In this document: positions 1-7,806 of the stretch, piece after piece
Position numbering within the stretch: position 1 is the stretch's first letter
Layout of the letters: every line of letters begins with the position of its first letter
Origin: Amycolatopsis benzoatilytica AK 16/65
Lineage (GTDB): Bacteria > Actinomycetota > Actinomycetes > Mycobacteriales > Pseudonocardiaceae
Direction: 5' to 3'
NCBI RefSeq assembly: GCF_000383915.1
Contig: NZ_KB912942.1
Location: 3,331,195-3,395,194, forward strand
DNA: 64,000 bases
Program-made: the position numbers and the translations under genes
The notes under the pieces: model-generated
The model's input: the letters and a program-made list of their open reading frames with translations, nothing else
Databases searched by the model: none
What the model was told of the DNA's origin: nothing

Positions 1-1131
1 TTGCTGGTTGAACGCGTCCGGCGGCGCCCCGACGCGCACCCGCGCGGCGAAGACCTCCCGCTGTGCCCAGGTGTCCGCCCCGCCCGGATGCACCCCGACC
101 GGCAGGTCGTGCACCACCCCGACCGGCATTCCCGCTTCCCGCGCGATCCGGCGGACGCGGTCGAGCTGCTCGTGGCACAGCTGCTGCAGCCAGCCGTGGA
201 ACTCGATCCGCTCAGCGAGTTCTTCGCGCGCCGCAGCGACTTCCGCACTCGCCGGGTCGCGCAGCGGCGCGGGCCACTCGCGCCAGTCGCTGCCGTGCAC
301 CTCGGCGAGCGCGCCGAACGCGGCGAAGTCGCGAAGGTCGTCATCCAGCTCGACCGGACGCGGATGATGCCGGCGCAGCAGCTCCAGCGCCGCGCACTTG
401 GCGGTCCACACTGCGTCGTAGTCGATCAGCTCGCCGGTCGGTTCCGGTGCCAGCGCCAGCACTTTCCGCTGGACCTCTTCGCTCGCGCAGGCGAACGCTT
501 CGGTATCGGCGACTCGCAAGTACAGCGGATTCGCATAGCGCCGGCTGGACGGCGAGTACGGCGACCGCTCGACCGGATGCGCCGGGCTGATCGCCTGCAC
601 CGGGTTGACGAGCAGCACGCCCGCCTGGAGCTCCTTCGCCGACCGCTCGGCCATGGTGGCGAGGTCTCCGAAATCGCCCATCCCCCACGACTGCCCGGAA
701 TGCAACGCGTACAGCTGGAGCATCCAGCCCCAGGCGGGAGGCACCTCGGGCAGCCGGTCCGGGACGACAGCGAGCGGCACGCGCTGCTCCGCGGTCACCA
801 CCTCGTGCCAGCCGAGCGGCAGATCCGCCGGGAGCACCGACCCGACCTCGCGAGTCGTGCCGTCCTCGAGTTCGACCGTCGCCGCGATGCCCAGTTCACG
901 GGATTGCCCGCCGCGGACAACGAGCGTCGGCGGCAGCTTCCGCGCGGCCCGGGCCTCGCGCACCGCGGTCAACGCCCGCTGGACGGCCTCGGCACTGGAC
1001 GCGTCGACGTCGAGCTGCGCCAAGACCGCGACGACGACGTCGGCATCGACGGTCACCTCGACCTGATCAGCGTTTTCGTAACGGGTGGCGACTCCGTGGG
1101 CGGCGGCCAGCTCGGCCAGCTCGGGAGTCAC
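1..1131 (-). CDS. malQ: 4-alpha-glucanotransferase (amylomaltase), 3' end cut by window edge
   Basis: The minus-strand frame encodes 377 residues and runs off the left edge without a stop, so the C-terminal part is missing. MalQ (GH77) transfers alpha-1,4-glucan segments between maltooligosaccharides in cytoplasmic glycogen/maltodextrin metabolism. Recognisable family segments are SGQSWGMGDFGDL, INPVQ-like LLVNPVQAISP, SPYSPSSRRYANPLYL, and, near the edge, DLPVGVHPGGADTW followed by VGAPPDAFNQQ. These belong to the conserved donor-site region before the catalytic residues, which lie outside the window. The start is GTG at 1131, giving VTPELAELAAAHGVATRYE, the usual N-terminus of actinobacterial MalQ, with a weak GGA about 10 bases upstream. 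Family assignment is firm; the exact start is moderately sure. Confidence 0.93.
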   Translation of the reverse strand, partial: MTPELAELAAAHGVATRYENADQVEVTVDADVVVAVLAQLDVDASSAEAVQRALTAVREARAARKLPPTLVVRGGQSRELGIAATVELEDGTTREVGSVLPADLPLGWHEVVTAEQRVPLAVVPDRLPEVPPAWGWMLQLYALHSGQSWGMGDFGDLATMAERSAKELQAGVLLVNPVQAISPAHPVERSPYSPSSRRYANPLYLRVADTEAFACASEEVQRKVLALAPEPTGELIDYDAVWTAKCAALELLRRHHPRPVELDDDLRDFAAFGALAEVHGSDWREWPAPLRDPASAEVAAAREELAERIEFHGWLQQLCHEQLDRVRRIAREAGMPVGVVHDLPVGVHPGGADTWAQREVFAARVRVGAPPDAFNQQ

Positions 1132-1222
1132 GTCTCGGTCCGGGGAAGGGGAATGCGCACGGGCCCAGTCTCGCCGCCCGCGCCGCCCGCCGCCAATCGC
1201 CTCGCCGCCGTGGACGAGCGAA

Positions 1223-1264
1223 GCGGTGACCGGCCGGTCGGGGGGCGTGCCGGCCGGTCACCGC
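1223..1264. terminator. 15-bp perfect inverted repeat, terminator-like
   Basis: GCGGTGACCGGCCGG (1223-1237) and its exact complement (1250-1264) enclose a 12-base loop. There is no T-tract, which is common for actinobacterial hairpin terminators. It lies between malQ and the IS30 insertion. Before the insertion it may have ended transcripts coming from the oxidoreductase gene at 2815-3678. The rest of 1132-1391 shows no coding signal. Confidence 0.5.
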
Positions 1265-1391
1265 CACGACAACAGAGAGGGCAAGCCGCCGCGGGAATGA
1301 CGCGCGACCCGGGAGTTCACCCGTTCAGGGCCTTTTCGGGCACTCACCAAGCAGAACTCTCCAACCGGCGCTAAAGCTCCCGCCCCTCCGC

Positions 1392-1420
1392 CGGTGGTCC
1401 GTGAAGGGCCCCTTGAGGGA
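1392..1420. repeat. left arm of palindromic repeat split by IS30
   Basis: These 29 bases, starting CGGTGGTCCGTGAAGGGCCC, are exactly reverse-complementary to 2756-2784. The arms belong to the GTCCGTGAAGGG...TTGAGGGA palindrome family also seen at 44363-44416 and 60892-60942. In those loci the arms are only 3 to 6 bases apart; here 1335 bases holding an IS30 element separate them. The simplest reading is that the IS inserted into the loop of a pre-existing hairpin. Confidence 0.75.
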
Positions 1421-1428
1421 CTTGGCTT

Positions 1429-2747
1429 GGGTTCTAGTGGTGGTTGCAACGCCTGAGTTGTTGAGGGGTTGCCGTGGCGGGGGTCCGGGAGGTTGCAGCG
1501 TCGCGGGGTCGGGGGAGGTTGGCGGCGGAACGCCGCCGGTATTTTGATCTTGTGGCGGAAGGCGTGGGAACGGTCGAGGCGTGCCGGGTTGTCGGGGTCG
1601 ACCGGCGGACCGGGCACCGGTGGCGGCACGGGCGGCCGAGCCGGGCGGGGCGGACGGCCGTGCGGTCGCCGGCCCCGCCCTCGCGTCCGGCCCCCGTCGC
1701 CGATGCCCGCCCCGAGGCGCAGTCGCGGTTCCTGACGCAGCAGGAACGGCTGGCGATCGCCGACCTGCGCCGGGCAGGGGCCGGGGTCCGCGCGATCGCC
1801 CGGGAACTGGGCCGCGATCCCGCCACGATCAGCCGCGAACTGGCCCGCAACGCCCGTCCCGGCAGCCGCGGCTACCGGCCCTACGCCGCCCAGGCCCGCG
1901 CCGACGCGCGCCGCAAACGGCCCAAGACCGGCAAGATCGCGGCCTGTCCCGAGCTGCGCGACCTCGTGCAGGGCATGCTGCGCAAGAAGTTCAGCCCGGA
2001 GCAGATCAGCCAGCGGCTGCGCCGCGACCACCCCGACCGCCCGGAGCTGCACGTGACCCCCGAAACCGTCTACCAGGCCCTCTACGTCCAAGGCCGCGGC
2101 GAACTGCGCCGCGAACTGCACCGCGCGCTGCGCACCGGCCGCGCCGTGCGCAAACCCCGCCGCACCGGCGAAGCCCGCCGGCCCCGCTTCGCCGAACCCA
2201 TGGTCATGATCAGCGAACGCCCCGCCGAAGCCGCCGACCGCGCCCTCCCCGGCCACTGGGAAGGCGACCTGATCATCGGCAAGGACGGAGCCTCCGCCAT
2301 CGCCACCCTGGTCGAACGCGCCACCCGCTACACGCTCCTGGTCCCCCTGCCCCACGGCCGCGCCGCCGACGCCGTCCGCGACGCCCTCGTCACCGCCATG
2401 CACACCCTGCCCGACCACCTGACACGGTCCCTGACCTGGGACCAAGGCTCGGAAATGGGCCGCCACCGCGAATTCACCATCGCCACCGGCATCCCCGTCT
2501 ACTTCTGCGACCCCCACAGCCCCTGGCAACGCGGCAGCAACGAAAACACCAACGGCCTGCTGCGCCAGTACTTCCCCAAAGGCACCGACCTCTCCCTCCA
2601 CAGCCCCGAACACCTCGCCGCCGTCGCCGCAGAGCTCAACTGCCGCCCACGCAAAACGCTCGGCTGGGACACCCCAGCCGAACGCCTCGCTACACTCCTC
2701 ACCGAAACCAGCTAATCCAGCCTGTGTTGCGACGACCCCTCGAATCC
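1429..2747 (+). mobile_element. IS30-family insertion sequence
   Basis: The element is bounded by imperfect 22-bp inverted repeats (1429-1450 and 2726-2747; about 17 of 22 match, sharing a GCAAC core). It encloses one transposase gene. Boundaries are set by comparing the two ends by eye. IS30 elements make 2-3 bp target duplications; no clear one can be read here, so the ends may be off by a few bases. The reading frame is intact and the element looks potentially active. It sits in the loop of a long intergenic palindrome. Confidence 0.75.
1474..2715 (+). CDS. IS30-family transposase
   Basis: The gene encodes 413 residues, full length for the family, starting at GTG 1474. An N-terminal helix-turn-helix pair includes RLAIADLRRAGAGVRAIARE followed by LGRDPATISRELARN, the typical IS30 terminal-repeat-binding domain. 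The RNase H-fold catalytic core shows the DDE triad: D in GHWEGDLIIG, D in LTWDQGSEMGRH, and E in WQRGSNENTNGLLRQYFPKG. It catalyses excision and insertion of the surrounding element. No frameshift or internal stop is seen. The C-terminus keeps the family signature LNCRPRKTLGWDTPAE. Codon use is like the host's, so it gives no sign of very recent foreign origin. Confidence 0.96.
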   Translation: MAGVREVAASRGRGRLAAERRRYFDLVAEGVGTVEACRVVGVDRRTGHRWRHGRPSRAGRTAVRSPAPPSRPAPVADARPEAQSRFLTQQERLAIADLRRAGAGVRAIARELGRDPATISRELARNARPGSRGYRPYAAQARADARRKRPKTGKIAACPELRDLVQGMLRKKFSPEQISQRLRRDHPDRPELHVTPETVYQALYVQGRGELRRELHRALRTGRAVRKPRRTGEARRPRFAEPMVMISERPAEAADRALPGHWEGDLIIGKDGASAIATLVERATRYTLLVPLPHGRAADAVRDALVTAMHTLPDHLTRSLTWDQGSEMGRHREFTIATGIPVYFCDPHSPWQRGSNENTNGLLRQYFPKGTDLSLHSPEHLAAVAAELNCRPRKTLGWDTPAERLATLLTETS

Positions 2748-2755
2748 GCCTGGAT

Positions 2756-2784
2756 TCCCTCAAGGGGCCCTTCACGGACCACCG
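2756..2784. repeat. right arm of palindromic repeat split by IS30
   Basis: This is the exact 29-base reverse complement of 1392-1420, ending CACGGACCACCG. It lies just outside the right inverted repeat of the IS30 element and 31 bases before the stop codon of the minus-strand oxidoreductase gene. Its original role was probably as half of an intergenic hairpin. Confidence 0.75.
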
Positions 2785-2814
2785 CCCGAATCGCGCCGCC
2801 GGTCAGGCCGCCGG

Positions 2815-3678
2815 TCAGGTCGACGCGACCTGTCCCAGCTTTCCGGCCAGCCGGTCCAGCCAAGCCTCCACTCCCGCCGCGTCCCGGTCCGGCAGCCCGA
2901 ACACCACCTCGGTGACCCCGGCCTCCGCCAGCCGGGCCAACCCCTCCGGATCCGGCCGGGGCCCCAGCGCCACCACTTCCGGCTGCCCCCGCCGTCCTTC
3001 CTCCGCCCACAACTCCCGCAACCGCCCGACCTTCCCGGCGATCTCCTCGACCGAACCCTCCCCCGGCGTGGTCATCCACCCGTCGCCGTTGCGCGCGATC
3101 CACCGGAACGTCCGCTCCGTCCCGCCCGCCCCCACCAGCACCGGGACCTTCTCCTGCACCGGCTTGGGCCAAGCCCAGCTGGGCCCGAACTCCACGAACT
3201 CCCCCGCGTAGCTGGCCTCGTCCTCGGTCCACAACGCCCGCATCGCCTCGAGATACTCCCGCAGCGCGGTACGCCGCCGGTTGCCCGGAACACCGTGGTC
3301 TGCGAGCTCGTCGGTGTTCCACCCGAAACCGACTCCGAGCGTCACCCGGCCGCCGGAAAGATGGTCGAGCGTCGCGATCGTCTTGGCGAGCGTGATCGGA
3401 TCGCTCTCCACCGGCAGCGCCACCGCCGTCGCCAGCCGGATGGTGGAAGTGACCGGCACCGCGCTGGCCAGCGCGACCCACGGGTCCAACGTGCGCAGAT
3501 AGCGGTCGTCCGGCAGCGAAGCGTCGCCGGTGCGCGGGTGCGGAGCCGTCCGCCGCACCGGGATGTGGGTGTGTTCGGGCACGTAGAAGGTGGCGAATCC
3601 GGCCTCTTCGGCTGCCTGTGCGGCGGCCGCCGGGCAGATTCCCCGGTCGCTGGTGAACAGCACGATCCCGTATCTCAC
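2815..3678 (-). CDS. LLM-class F420-dependent oxidoreductase
   Basis: The product, about 287 residues, is a luciferase-like (beta/alpha)8-barrel protein, probably using reduced coenzyme F420 in the cytoplasm. Family marks are GIVLFTSDRG, AAEEAGFATFYVPEHTHIP, TLDPWVALASAVPVTSTIRL, ITLAKTIATLDHLSGGRVTL and GVGFGWNTDEL, matching the TIGR03619 subgroup. I chose GTG 3678 (VRYGIVLF...) because it aligns with where this family usually begins. In-frame GTG 3687 and TTG 3714 would place the start against or over a KstR-like palindrome. No good ribosome site precedes any of them. The KstR-type site suggests a role in sterol or lipid catabolism, but the substrate is unknown. Confidence 0.85.
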   Translation of the reverse strand: MRYGIVLFTSDRGICPAAAAQAAEEAGFATFYVPEHTHIPVRRTAPHPRTGDASLPDDRYLRTLDPWVALASAVPVTSTIRLATAVALPVESDPITLAKTIATLDHLSGGRVTLGVGFGWNTDELADHGVPGNRRRTALREYLEAMRALWTEDEASYAGEFVEFGPSWAWPKPVQEKVPVLVGAGGTERTFRWIARNGDGWMTTPGEGSVEEIAGKVGRLRELWAEEGRRGQPEVVALGPRPDPEGLARLAEAGVTEVVFGLPDRDAAGVEAWLDRLAGKLGQVAST

Positions 3679-3692
3679 CCCCAGCACGTTAT

Positions 3693-3706
3693 TAGAACGT
3701 GTTTCA
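3693..3706. promoter_or_regulatory. KstR-like operator
   Basis: TAGAACGTGTTTCA fits the TnnAACnnGTTnnA motif known for the TetR-type cholesterol catabolism repressor KstR of actinobacteria. It lies 15 bases upstream of the chosen start of the F420-type oxidoreductase gene, in a repressing position. KstR regulons in mycobacteria include LLM-class oxidoreductases. The match is visible; binding is inferred. Confidence 0.5.
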
Positions 3707-3815
3707 GTTTGCAACGGTGCGGCCGCTCCCGCCGAAACCCAGGCTTGACGTGGGCGTGCGCGGGTACTCCACTAGTAACTGCGATCACCGGCCCGTCCTG
3801 CCCGAGGAGGGGATC

Positions 3816-4109
3816 ATGCTGCCCCATCGCGACCGCAGCGCCCTGCGGAAGATCGAAGAAGAACTCGCCGCGAGCGACCCCGAGTTCGCGGCCGCGCTGA
3901 GCCAGGACGTGCCCCCGGCGCAGTCCCGGTTCTGGCTGGCCACCCTCGTCCTGGCGGACATCACCGTCCTGCTGATGATCGGCTTCGGCCTGATGGCGGG
4001 CGAGACCGGCTGGTTCCTGTCGGGCCTGGCCGCCGCGGCGGGCCTGGGCTGGGTGCACCGCACGCTCCTGCGACGCCGGCGCGAACGCCAAGCCGAGGAC
4101 CGCGCGTAG
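3816..4109 (+). CDS. DUF3040 small membrane protein
   Basis: This 97-residue protein begins at ATG 3816, six bases after a strong GAGGAGG ribosome site. The N-terminus MLPHRDRSALRKIEEELAA is typical of DUF3040: an N-terminal amphipathic helix (LRKIEEEL...DPEFAAAL) is followed by two hydrophobic segments (about residues 43-62 and 66-82) and a basic tail RRRRERQAEDRA. These actinobacterial proteins are thought to sit in the cytoplasmic membrane; their function is unknown. The gene is convergent with the Lrp/AsnC gene, only three bases apart, so the two 3' ends nearly touch. A TTGACG at 3745-3750 may be part of its promoter but the -10 is unclear. Confidence 0.85.
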   Translation: MLPHRDRSALRKIEEELAASDPEFAAALSQDVPPAQSRFWLATLVLADITVLLMIGFGLMAGETGWFLSGLAAAAGLGWVHRTLLRRRRERQAEDRA

Positions 4110-4112
4110 GGT

Positions 4113-4592
4113 TCAGCGCCGCGCGGCGCGTTCGAGCAGCGGCGTGATCCGGTACGGAACCATCTCGCGCATGACCAGCGCGTTGTTGGTGCGCTCGACG
4201 CCGGGGATCTCCAGGATTTCGCCGGCGATCCGGTACAGGTCGTCGGCGTCGGTCGCCACCACGTGCACCAGCAGGTCCTGCGCGCCGGTCAGCCCGCGCA
4301 CCTGCAGCACCTCCGGCACCGCCGCCAGCGCGCGGCCGACCTCGTCGAGGAGCCGCTGCCGCGCCTGCACCGTCACGAAAGCGGTGAGCGGGTAGCCCAG
4401 CGCCGCCGGGTCCACCCGATGCTCGGCCGAGCGCAGCGCGTCCCCCTGTTCCAGCCGGGCCAGCCTGCTTTGCACGGTATTGCGCGAAAGACCCAGTTCG
4501 TCGGCGATCGCGACCGCGGTGGCCCTCGGATTGCGGCTCAGGGCGAGCAGGATCCGGGCGTCGGTCGCATCGAGCCGCTGGTCGTTGGGCAT
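4113..4592 (-). CDS. Lrp/AsnC-family transcriptional regulator
   Basis: About 159 residues: an N-terminal winged helix-turn-helix (LDATDARILLALSRNPRATA, then IADELGLSRNTVQSRLARLEQ) and a C-terminal RAM/AsnC ligand-binding domain (AFVTVQARQRLLDEV..., LTGAQDLLVHVVATDADDLY). The start is ATG 4592, preceded by GGAAAGGA. It is divergent from the E1 dehydrogenase gene at 4724, with 131 bases between them. The pairing resembles MdeR-MdeB of Pseudomonas, where an Lrp-type regulator controls a 2-oxobutyrate dehydrogenase E1. It probably senses an amino acid or 2-oxoacid and regulates the neighbour and itself. Confidence 0.93.
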   Translation of the reverse strand: MPNDQRLDATDARILLALSRNPRATAVAIADELGLSRNTVQSRLARLEQGDALRSAEHRVDPAALGYPLTAFVTVQARQRLLDEVGRALAAVPEVLQVRGLTGAQDLLVHVVATDADDLYRIAGEILEIPGVERTNNALVMREMVPYRITPLLERAARR

Positions 4593-4638
4593 GATGCGCA
4601 GTCCTTTCCGCACCGGACGGTACCGCCTTGGGCGTTCT

Positions 4639-4666
4639 GCGCAACGTTTGGCGCACTGGTTGTGCA
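4639..4666. promoter_or_regulatory. phased GYGCA repeats, possible Lrp-type operator
   Basis: Three copies of G[CT]GCA lie at 4639-4643, 4651-4655 and 4662-4666, spaced 11-12 bases (about one helical turn). They sit in the 131-bp gap between the divergent Lrp/AsnC gene and the E1 gene. Lrp-family proteins often bind helically phased sites in their own divergent promoters. This is pattern reading only. Confidence 0.35.
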
Positions 4667-4723
4667 CCTTACCCAGCTCTGCTGGACTGGCGGGAACGTT
4701 CCGCCCAAGAAAGGCCCGACCCC

Positions 4724-7042
4724 GTGGTGAGCAGCGCTGCCCCCGAACGCCTTCCGGACAACGACACGGTGACCGTCCTGCGCGAGGTGCAGGACCGGGT
4801 GCTGTGGCTGTCGGCCGCGATCATCGACCACGCGAACCGGGTGCGGCCCAACCCGACCGGACTGAAGGTCGGCGGGCACCAGGCGTCCAGCGCCTCAATG
4901 GTGTCGATCATGACCGCGCTGTGGTTCGCCCGGCTGCGCGCCGAGGACCGGGTTTCGGTGAAACCGCATGCCTCCCCGGTGCTCCACGCGATCAACTACC
5001 TGCTCGGCGACCTGGACGAGAAGTACCTGACGACGCTCCGCGAATTCGGCGGCCTGCAGAGCTACCCGTCGCGCTCGAAGGACCCGGACCGCGTCGACTA
5101 CTCGACCGGTTCGGTCGGCATCGGCGCGACCGCCCCGATCTGGGGCGCGCTGGCGCGCCGCTACGTCGAGTCGCACGGCGGCGGCGCGGGCACCGGACGG
5201 CAGTACTCGCTGGTCGGCGACGCCGAACTGGACGAGGGCGCCTGCTGGGAGGCGATCCTCGACCCGAACGTCGCGGAGCTGGGCGAGGTCGTGTGGATCG
5301 TCGACCTCAACCGCCAATCGCTGGACCGGGTGGTGCCGAACATCGGCGCGACCAGGCTGCAGGGCATGTTCGAGGCGGCCGGCTGGCAGGTCCTGACCGT
5401 GAAGTACGGCCGCCTGCTGCAGGACCTCTTCGCCCGGCCCGGCGGCGACGCGCTGCGGCGGCGCATCGACGAGATGCCGAACCCCGAGTACCAGCGCCTG
5501 CTCCGCTGCACCCCCGCGCAGCTGCGGGAACGGCTGACCACGGCGGAACTGGCCCCGCTGCTGGACACCCTGGACGACGAGACGCTGCACGCCGCGATCC
5601 GCAACCTCGGCGGCCACGACCTGTCCGCGCTGCTGGACGCGTTCGACGCCATCGAGGACCACCGGCCGACCGTGGTTTTCGCCTACACCGTCAAGGGATT
5701 CGGGCTCGCGAGCGAGGGCCACCCGCAGAACCACTCGTCGCTGCTGACCGCCGACCAGCTGGGCGCGCTGGCTTCGCGGGTCGGGACCTCGCTGGACAAT
5801 CCGTGGCAGAGGTTCGCCCCGGATTCCGCCGCGGCCCGGCTCTGCGCCTCGACAGCCGCCCGCCTGGAACGGGAACCGGTCTCCCTGCAAGCGGTTCCGG
5901 CGCTGCCCGAGGACATCGGCCGCACCCCGTCCGGACGCACCACGACGCAAGCCGCGCTCGGCCGGGCCCTGCTCGACCTCACCCGGGAAGCCCCGGAAGC
6001 GGCGGAACTCGTCGTGACCCTCTGCCCGGACGTCTCGTCCAGCACCAATCTGGGCGGCTGGGTGAACAAAGTCGGCGTGTGGTCGCCGCAGGAGCGGGTC
6101 GACTGGTTCGCCGACGACCCGGAGACCATCCTGCACTGGCGCGAACAGCCCAGCGGGCAGCACCTGGAGCTGGGCATCGCCGAGGTGAACCTGGTGAGCG
6201 CACTCGGCGAGCTGGGCACCACCTGGTCGCGCTGGGGCCGTCCGCTGCTGCCGATCGGGGTGCTCTACGACCCGTTCGTGGAGCGCGCGCTGGAACCGTG
6301 GTCGTTCGGCATCTACGGGGGCGGGCAGTCCATTCTGGTCGGCACCCCGTCCGGCATCACGCTGGCTCCGGAGGGCGGCGCGCACCAGTCGGTGACGACG
6401 CCGTCGGTCGGTCTCGAGCAGCCGGGCTGCATCACTTACGAGCCCGCGTTCGCACTGGACGTCGAGTGGACGCTGCTCGCTTCGCTGGCCCGCCTCGGCC
6501 GCCCGGACGGCACGTCCGCCTATCTGCGGCTTTCGACCCGCCCGGTGGACCAGAGCCTCGCCGCGGTGCCGACCGATCCAGCCGCCCGGGAACGCCGTCG
6601 CCGCCAGGCAGTCGCCGGCGCGTATCCGATCCGGACGGCCGCGGTGGCACGCCCGGACGTCACCCTCGTGACGATGGGCGCGATGGTGACCGAGGCGCTC
6701 GAAGCGGCCGATCGGCTGGACGCCCTCGGCAAGCACGCGGACGTCGTGTGCGTCACCAGTCCCGGGCTGCTGTTCCGAGCTGTCCAGGCGCGGGCCGGCC
6801 AGGACACCGCGGACACTTGGGTGCTGGAGTCGGCGCTGCCTTCGGAACGATCCGCGCCGATGGTGACCGTCCTGGACGGGCACCCGCACACGCTGGCGTT
6901 CCTGGCGAATGTGCATCGGGTGCGAGCAGCGCACCTCGGCGTGACGCGGTTCGGCCAGTCCGGGGATCTGGAGAGCGTGTACCGGCATCACGGGATCGAT
7001 GCGGACAGCATCATCCGCGCCGCGCTGGATGTGGCTGACTGA
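4724..7042 (+). CDS. homodimeric E1-type 2-oxoacid dehydrogenase / transketolase-like protein
   Basis: The product is about 772 residues, near the size of AceE-type E1 enzymes but somewhat shorter. It is a thiamine-diphosphate enzyme: GLKVGGHQASSASM, SRSKDPDRVDYSTGSVGIG, the ThDP motif GDAELDEGACWEA...WIVDLNRQSLD (GDx...N), and a transketolase-like pyrimidine and C-terminal half (EVNLVSALGELGTTWSRWG, LLPIGVLYDPF). The likely reaction is decarboxylation of a 2-oxoacid (pyruvate or 2-oxobutyrate) with transfer to a lipoyl E2 encoded elsewhere. The start is GTG 4724, with AAGAAAGG about 10 bases before it. The divergent Lrp-type gene suggests an amino-acid-derived oxoacid as substrate, like MdeB, rather than the housekeeping pyruvate complex. 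The substrate remains inferred. Confidence 0.85.
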   Translation: MVSSAAPERLPDNDTVTVLREVQDRVLWLSAAIIDHANRVRPNPTGLKVGGHQASSASMVSIMTALWFARLRAEDRVSVKPHASPVLHAINYLLGDLDEKYLTTLREFGGLQSYPSRSKDPDRVDYSTGSVGIGATAPIWGALARRYVESHGGGAGTGRQYSLVGDAELDEGACWEAILDPNVAELGEVVWIVDLNRQSLDRVVPNIGATRLQGMFEAAGWQVLTVKYGRLLQDLFARPGGDALRRRIDEMPNPEYQRLLRCTPAQLRERLTTAELAPLLDTLDDETLHAAIRNLGGHDLSALLDAFDAIEDHRPTVVFAYTVKGFGLASEGHPQNHSSLLTADQLGALASRVGTSLDNPWQRFAPDSAAARLCASTAARLEREPVSLQAVPALPEDIGRTPSGRTTTQAALGRALLDLTREAPEAAELVVTLCPDVSSSTNLGGWVNKVGVWSPQERVDWFADDPETILHWREQPSGQHLELGIAEVNLVSALGELGTTWSRWGRPLLPIGVLYDPFVERALEPWSFGIYGGGQSILVGTPSGITLAPEGGAHQSVTTPSVGLEQPGCITYEPAFALDVEWTLLASLARLGRPDGTSAYLRLSTRPVDQSLAAVPTDPAARERRRRQAVAGAYPIRTAAVARPDVTLVTMGAMVTEALEAADRLDALGKHADVVCVTSPGLLFRAVQARAGQDTADTWVLESALPSERSAPMVTVLDGHPHTLAFLANVHRVRAAHLGVTRFGQSGDLESVYRHHGIDADSIIRAALDVAD

Positions 7043-7069
7043 TTCTTCGGCCGTTTCCCTTTCCGGGCA

Positions 7070-7112
7070 CGGGCCGCCGAGCTTCCCAGAGCTTGGCGGC
7101 CCGTTTTCTCTT
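7070..7112 (+). terminator. rho-independent terminator of the E1 gene
   Basis: CGGGCCGCCGAGCT (7070-7083) pairs with AGCTTGGCGGCCCG (7090-7103), with one G-T pair, and is followed by TTTTCTCTT. It is a classic intrinsic terminator 27 bases after the E1 stop codon. Confidence 0.85.
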
Positions 7113-7185
7113 GTACTGCAACAAGTTCTCCGCACGGTCGACCTGCTGCCCCGGCTTTGCCGATCCACAGCCCCGCCTCGCTCGA

Positions 7186-7201
7186 TGTGACACCGGTCAC
7201 G
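7186..7201. promoter_or_regulatory. CRP/GlxR-like palindrome
   Basis: TGTGACACCGGTCACG resembles the TGTGA-N6-TCACA motif of CRP/GlxR-type cAMP regulators, with the last base differing. It lies 111 bases upstream of the secreted protein gene at 7312. Only the match is visible. Confidence 0.3.
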
Positions 7202-7311
7202 TTTCTCCGTTTTGAGAACCTTCGCCCGGGTCCGCCCCGACTACCCGGACGAACCCCCGCCCAGGAGGTTCGCCAGGTGTCCTCAATGGACACACGAGGG
7301 AGGAGAACAGA

Positions 7312-7806
7312 ATGTCGTCGAAGACCCGGATTTCGGCCCGGACCCGGCTCGCCGCGGGCACGGTCGCCGCGGCCGCGGCCGTGATCGCAGGCGGAACGCT
7401 CGGAATCGCCGCCGCATCCGCGTCCCCCGCCGTGCCTGCCGTGTCGGCCGTGTCGGCCGCATCCGCAACGGCCGGCACCCCGGCAGGCCTCGCCGCGACC
7501 CCGAAGCCGCCGGCCGGCGCGCGGGCGGTCGTAAAGGTCGCCCCGAACCCGGCGACCCCCGGCGGAGAAGTCACGATCACCGGAAATTGCGGCGGCGGAA
7601 AGGGATTGAAGGCGGTGCTGGGCGGCTTCCCGGACAACCCGGCCCTGACCGACGTGCAGATCGTCGACGCGGGCCCGGACAAGTTCGAGGCGAAAGCCAA
7701 AGTCAGCCCCACGATCGGCGACGGAGTCGGCCCAGTCCTGGTGGACTGCGACGGCGAAGCCGGCGTGACCCTGATGGTCACGCACACCCAGCCGGGCAAT
7801 GGCTGA
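7312..7806 (+). CDS. secreted protein of unknown function with Ig-like fold signs
   Basis: A 164-residue protein starting at ATG 7312, behind GGGAGGAGAA. An alanine-rich signal peptide (SARTRLAAGTVAAAAAVIAG...ASA) leads to an AT-rich linker (AVSAVSAASATAGTPAGLAA) and a domain of about 95 residues. That domain contains KVAPNPATPGGEVTITGNC, GGFPDNPALTDVQIVDAG and GPVLVDCDGEAGVTLMVTH. The two cysteines could form a disulfide. The PNPATPGGEVTITG phrase is common in actinobacterial extracellular Ig-like or bacterial adhesin-like domains. No enzyme motif is seen. It is not in an operon. Confidence 0.75.
   Translation: MSSKTRISARTRLAAGTVAAAAAVIAGGTLGIAAASASPAVPAVSAVSAASATAGTPAGLAATPKPPAGARAVVKVAPNPATPGGEVTITGNCGGGKGLKAVLGGFPDNPALTDVQIVDAGPDKFEAKAKVSPTIGDGVGPVLVDCDGEAGVTLMVTHTQPGNG

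Noticed and set aside
1..1374. A 457-codon plus-strand frame at the left edge
   Set aside because: The minus strand encodes clear 4-alpha-glucanotransferase motifs over the same bases.
1421..2755. Target-site duplication for the IS30 element
   Set aside because: The bases just outside the inverted repeats do not match clearly at 2-3 bp, so no duplication is claimed.
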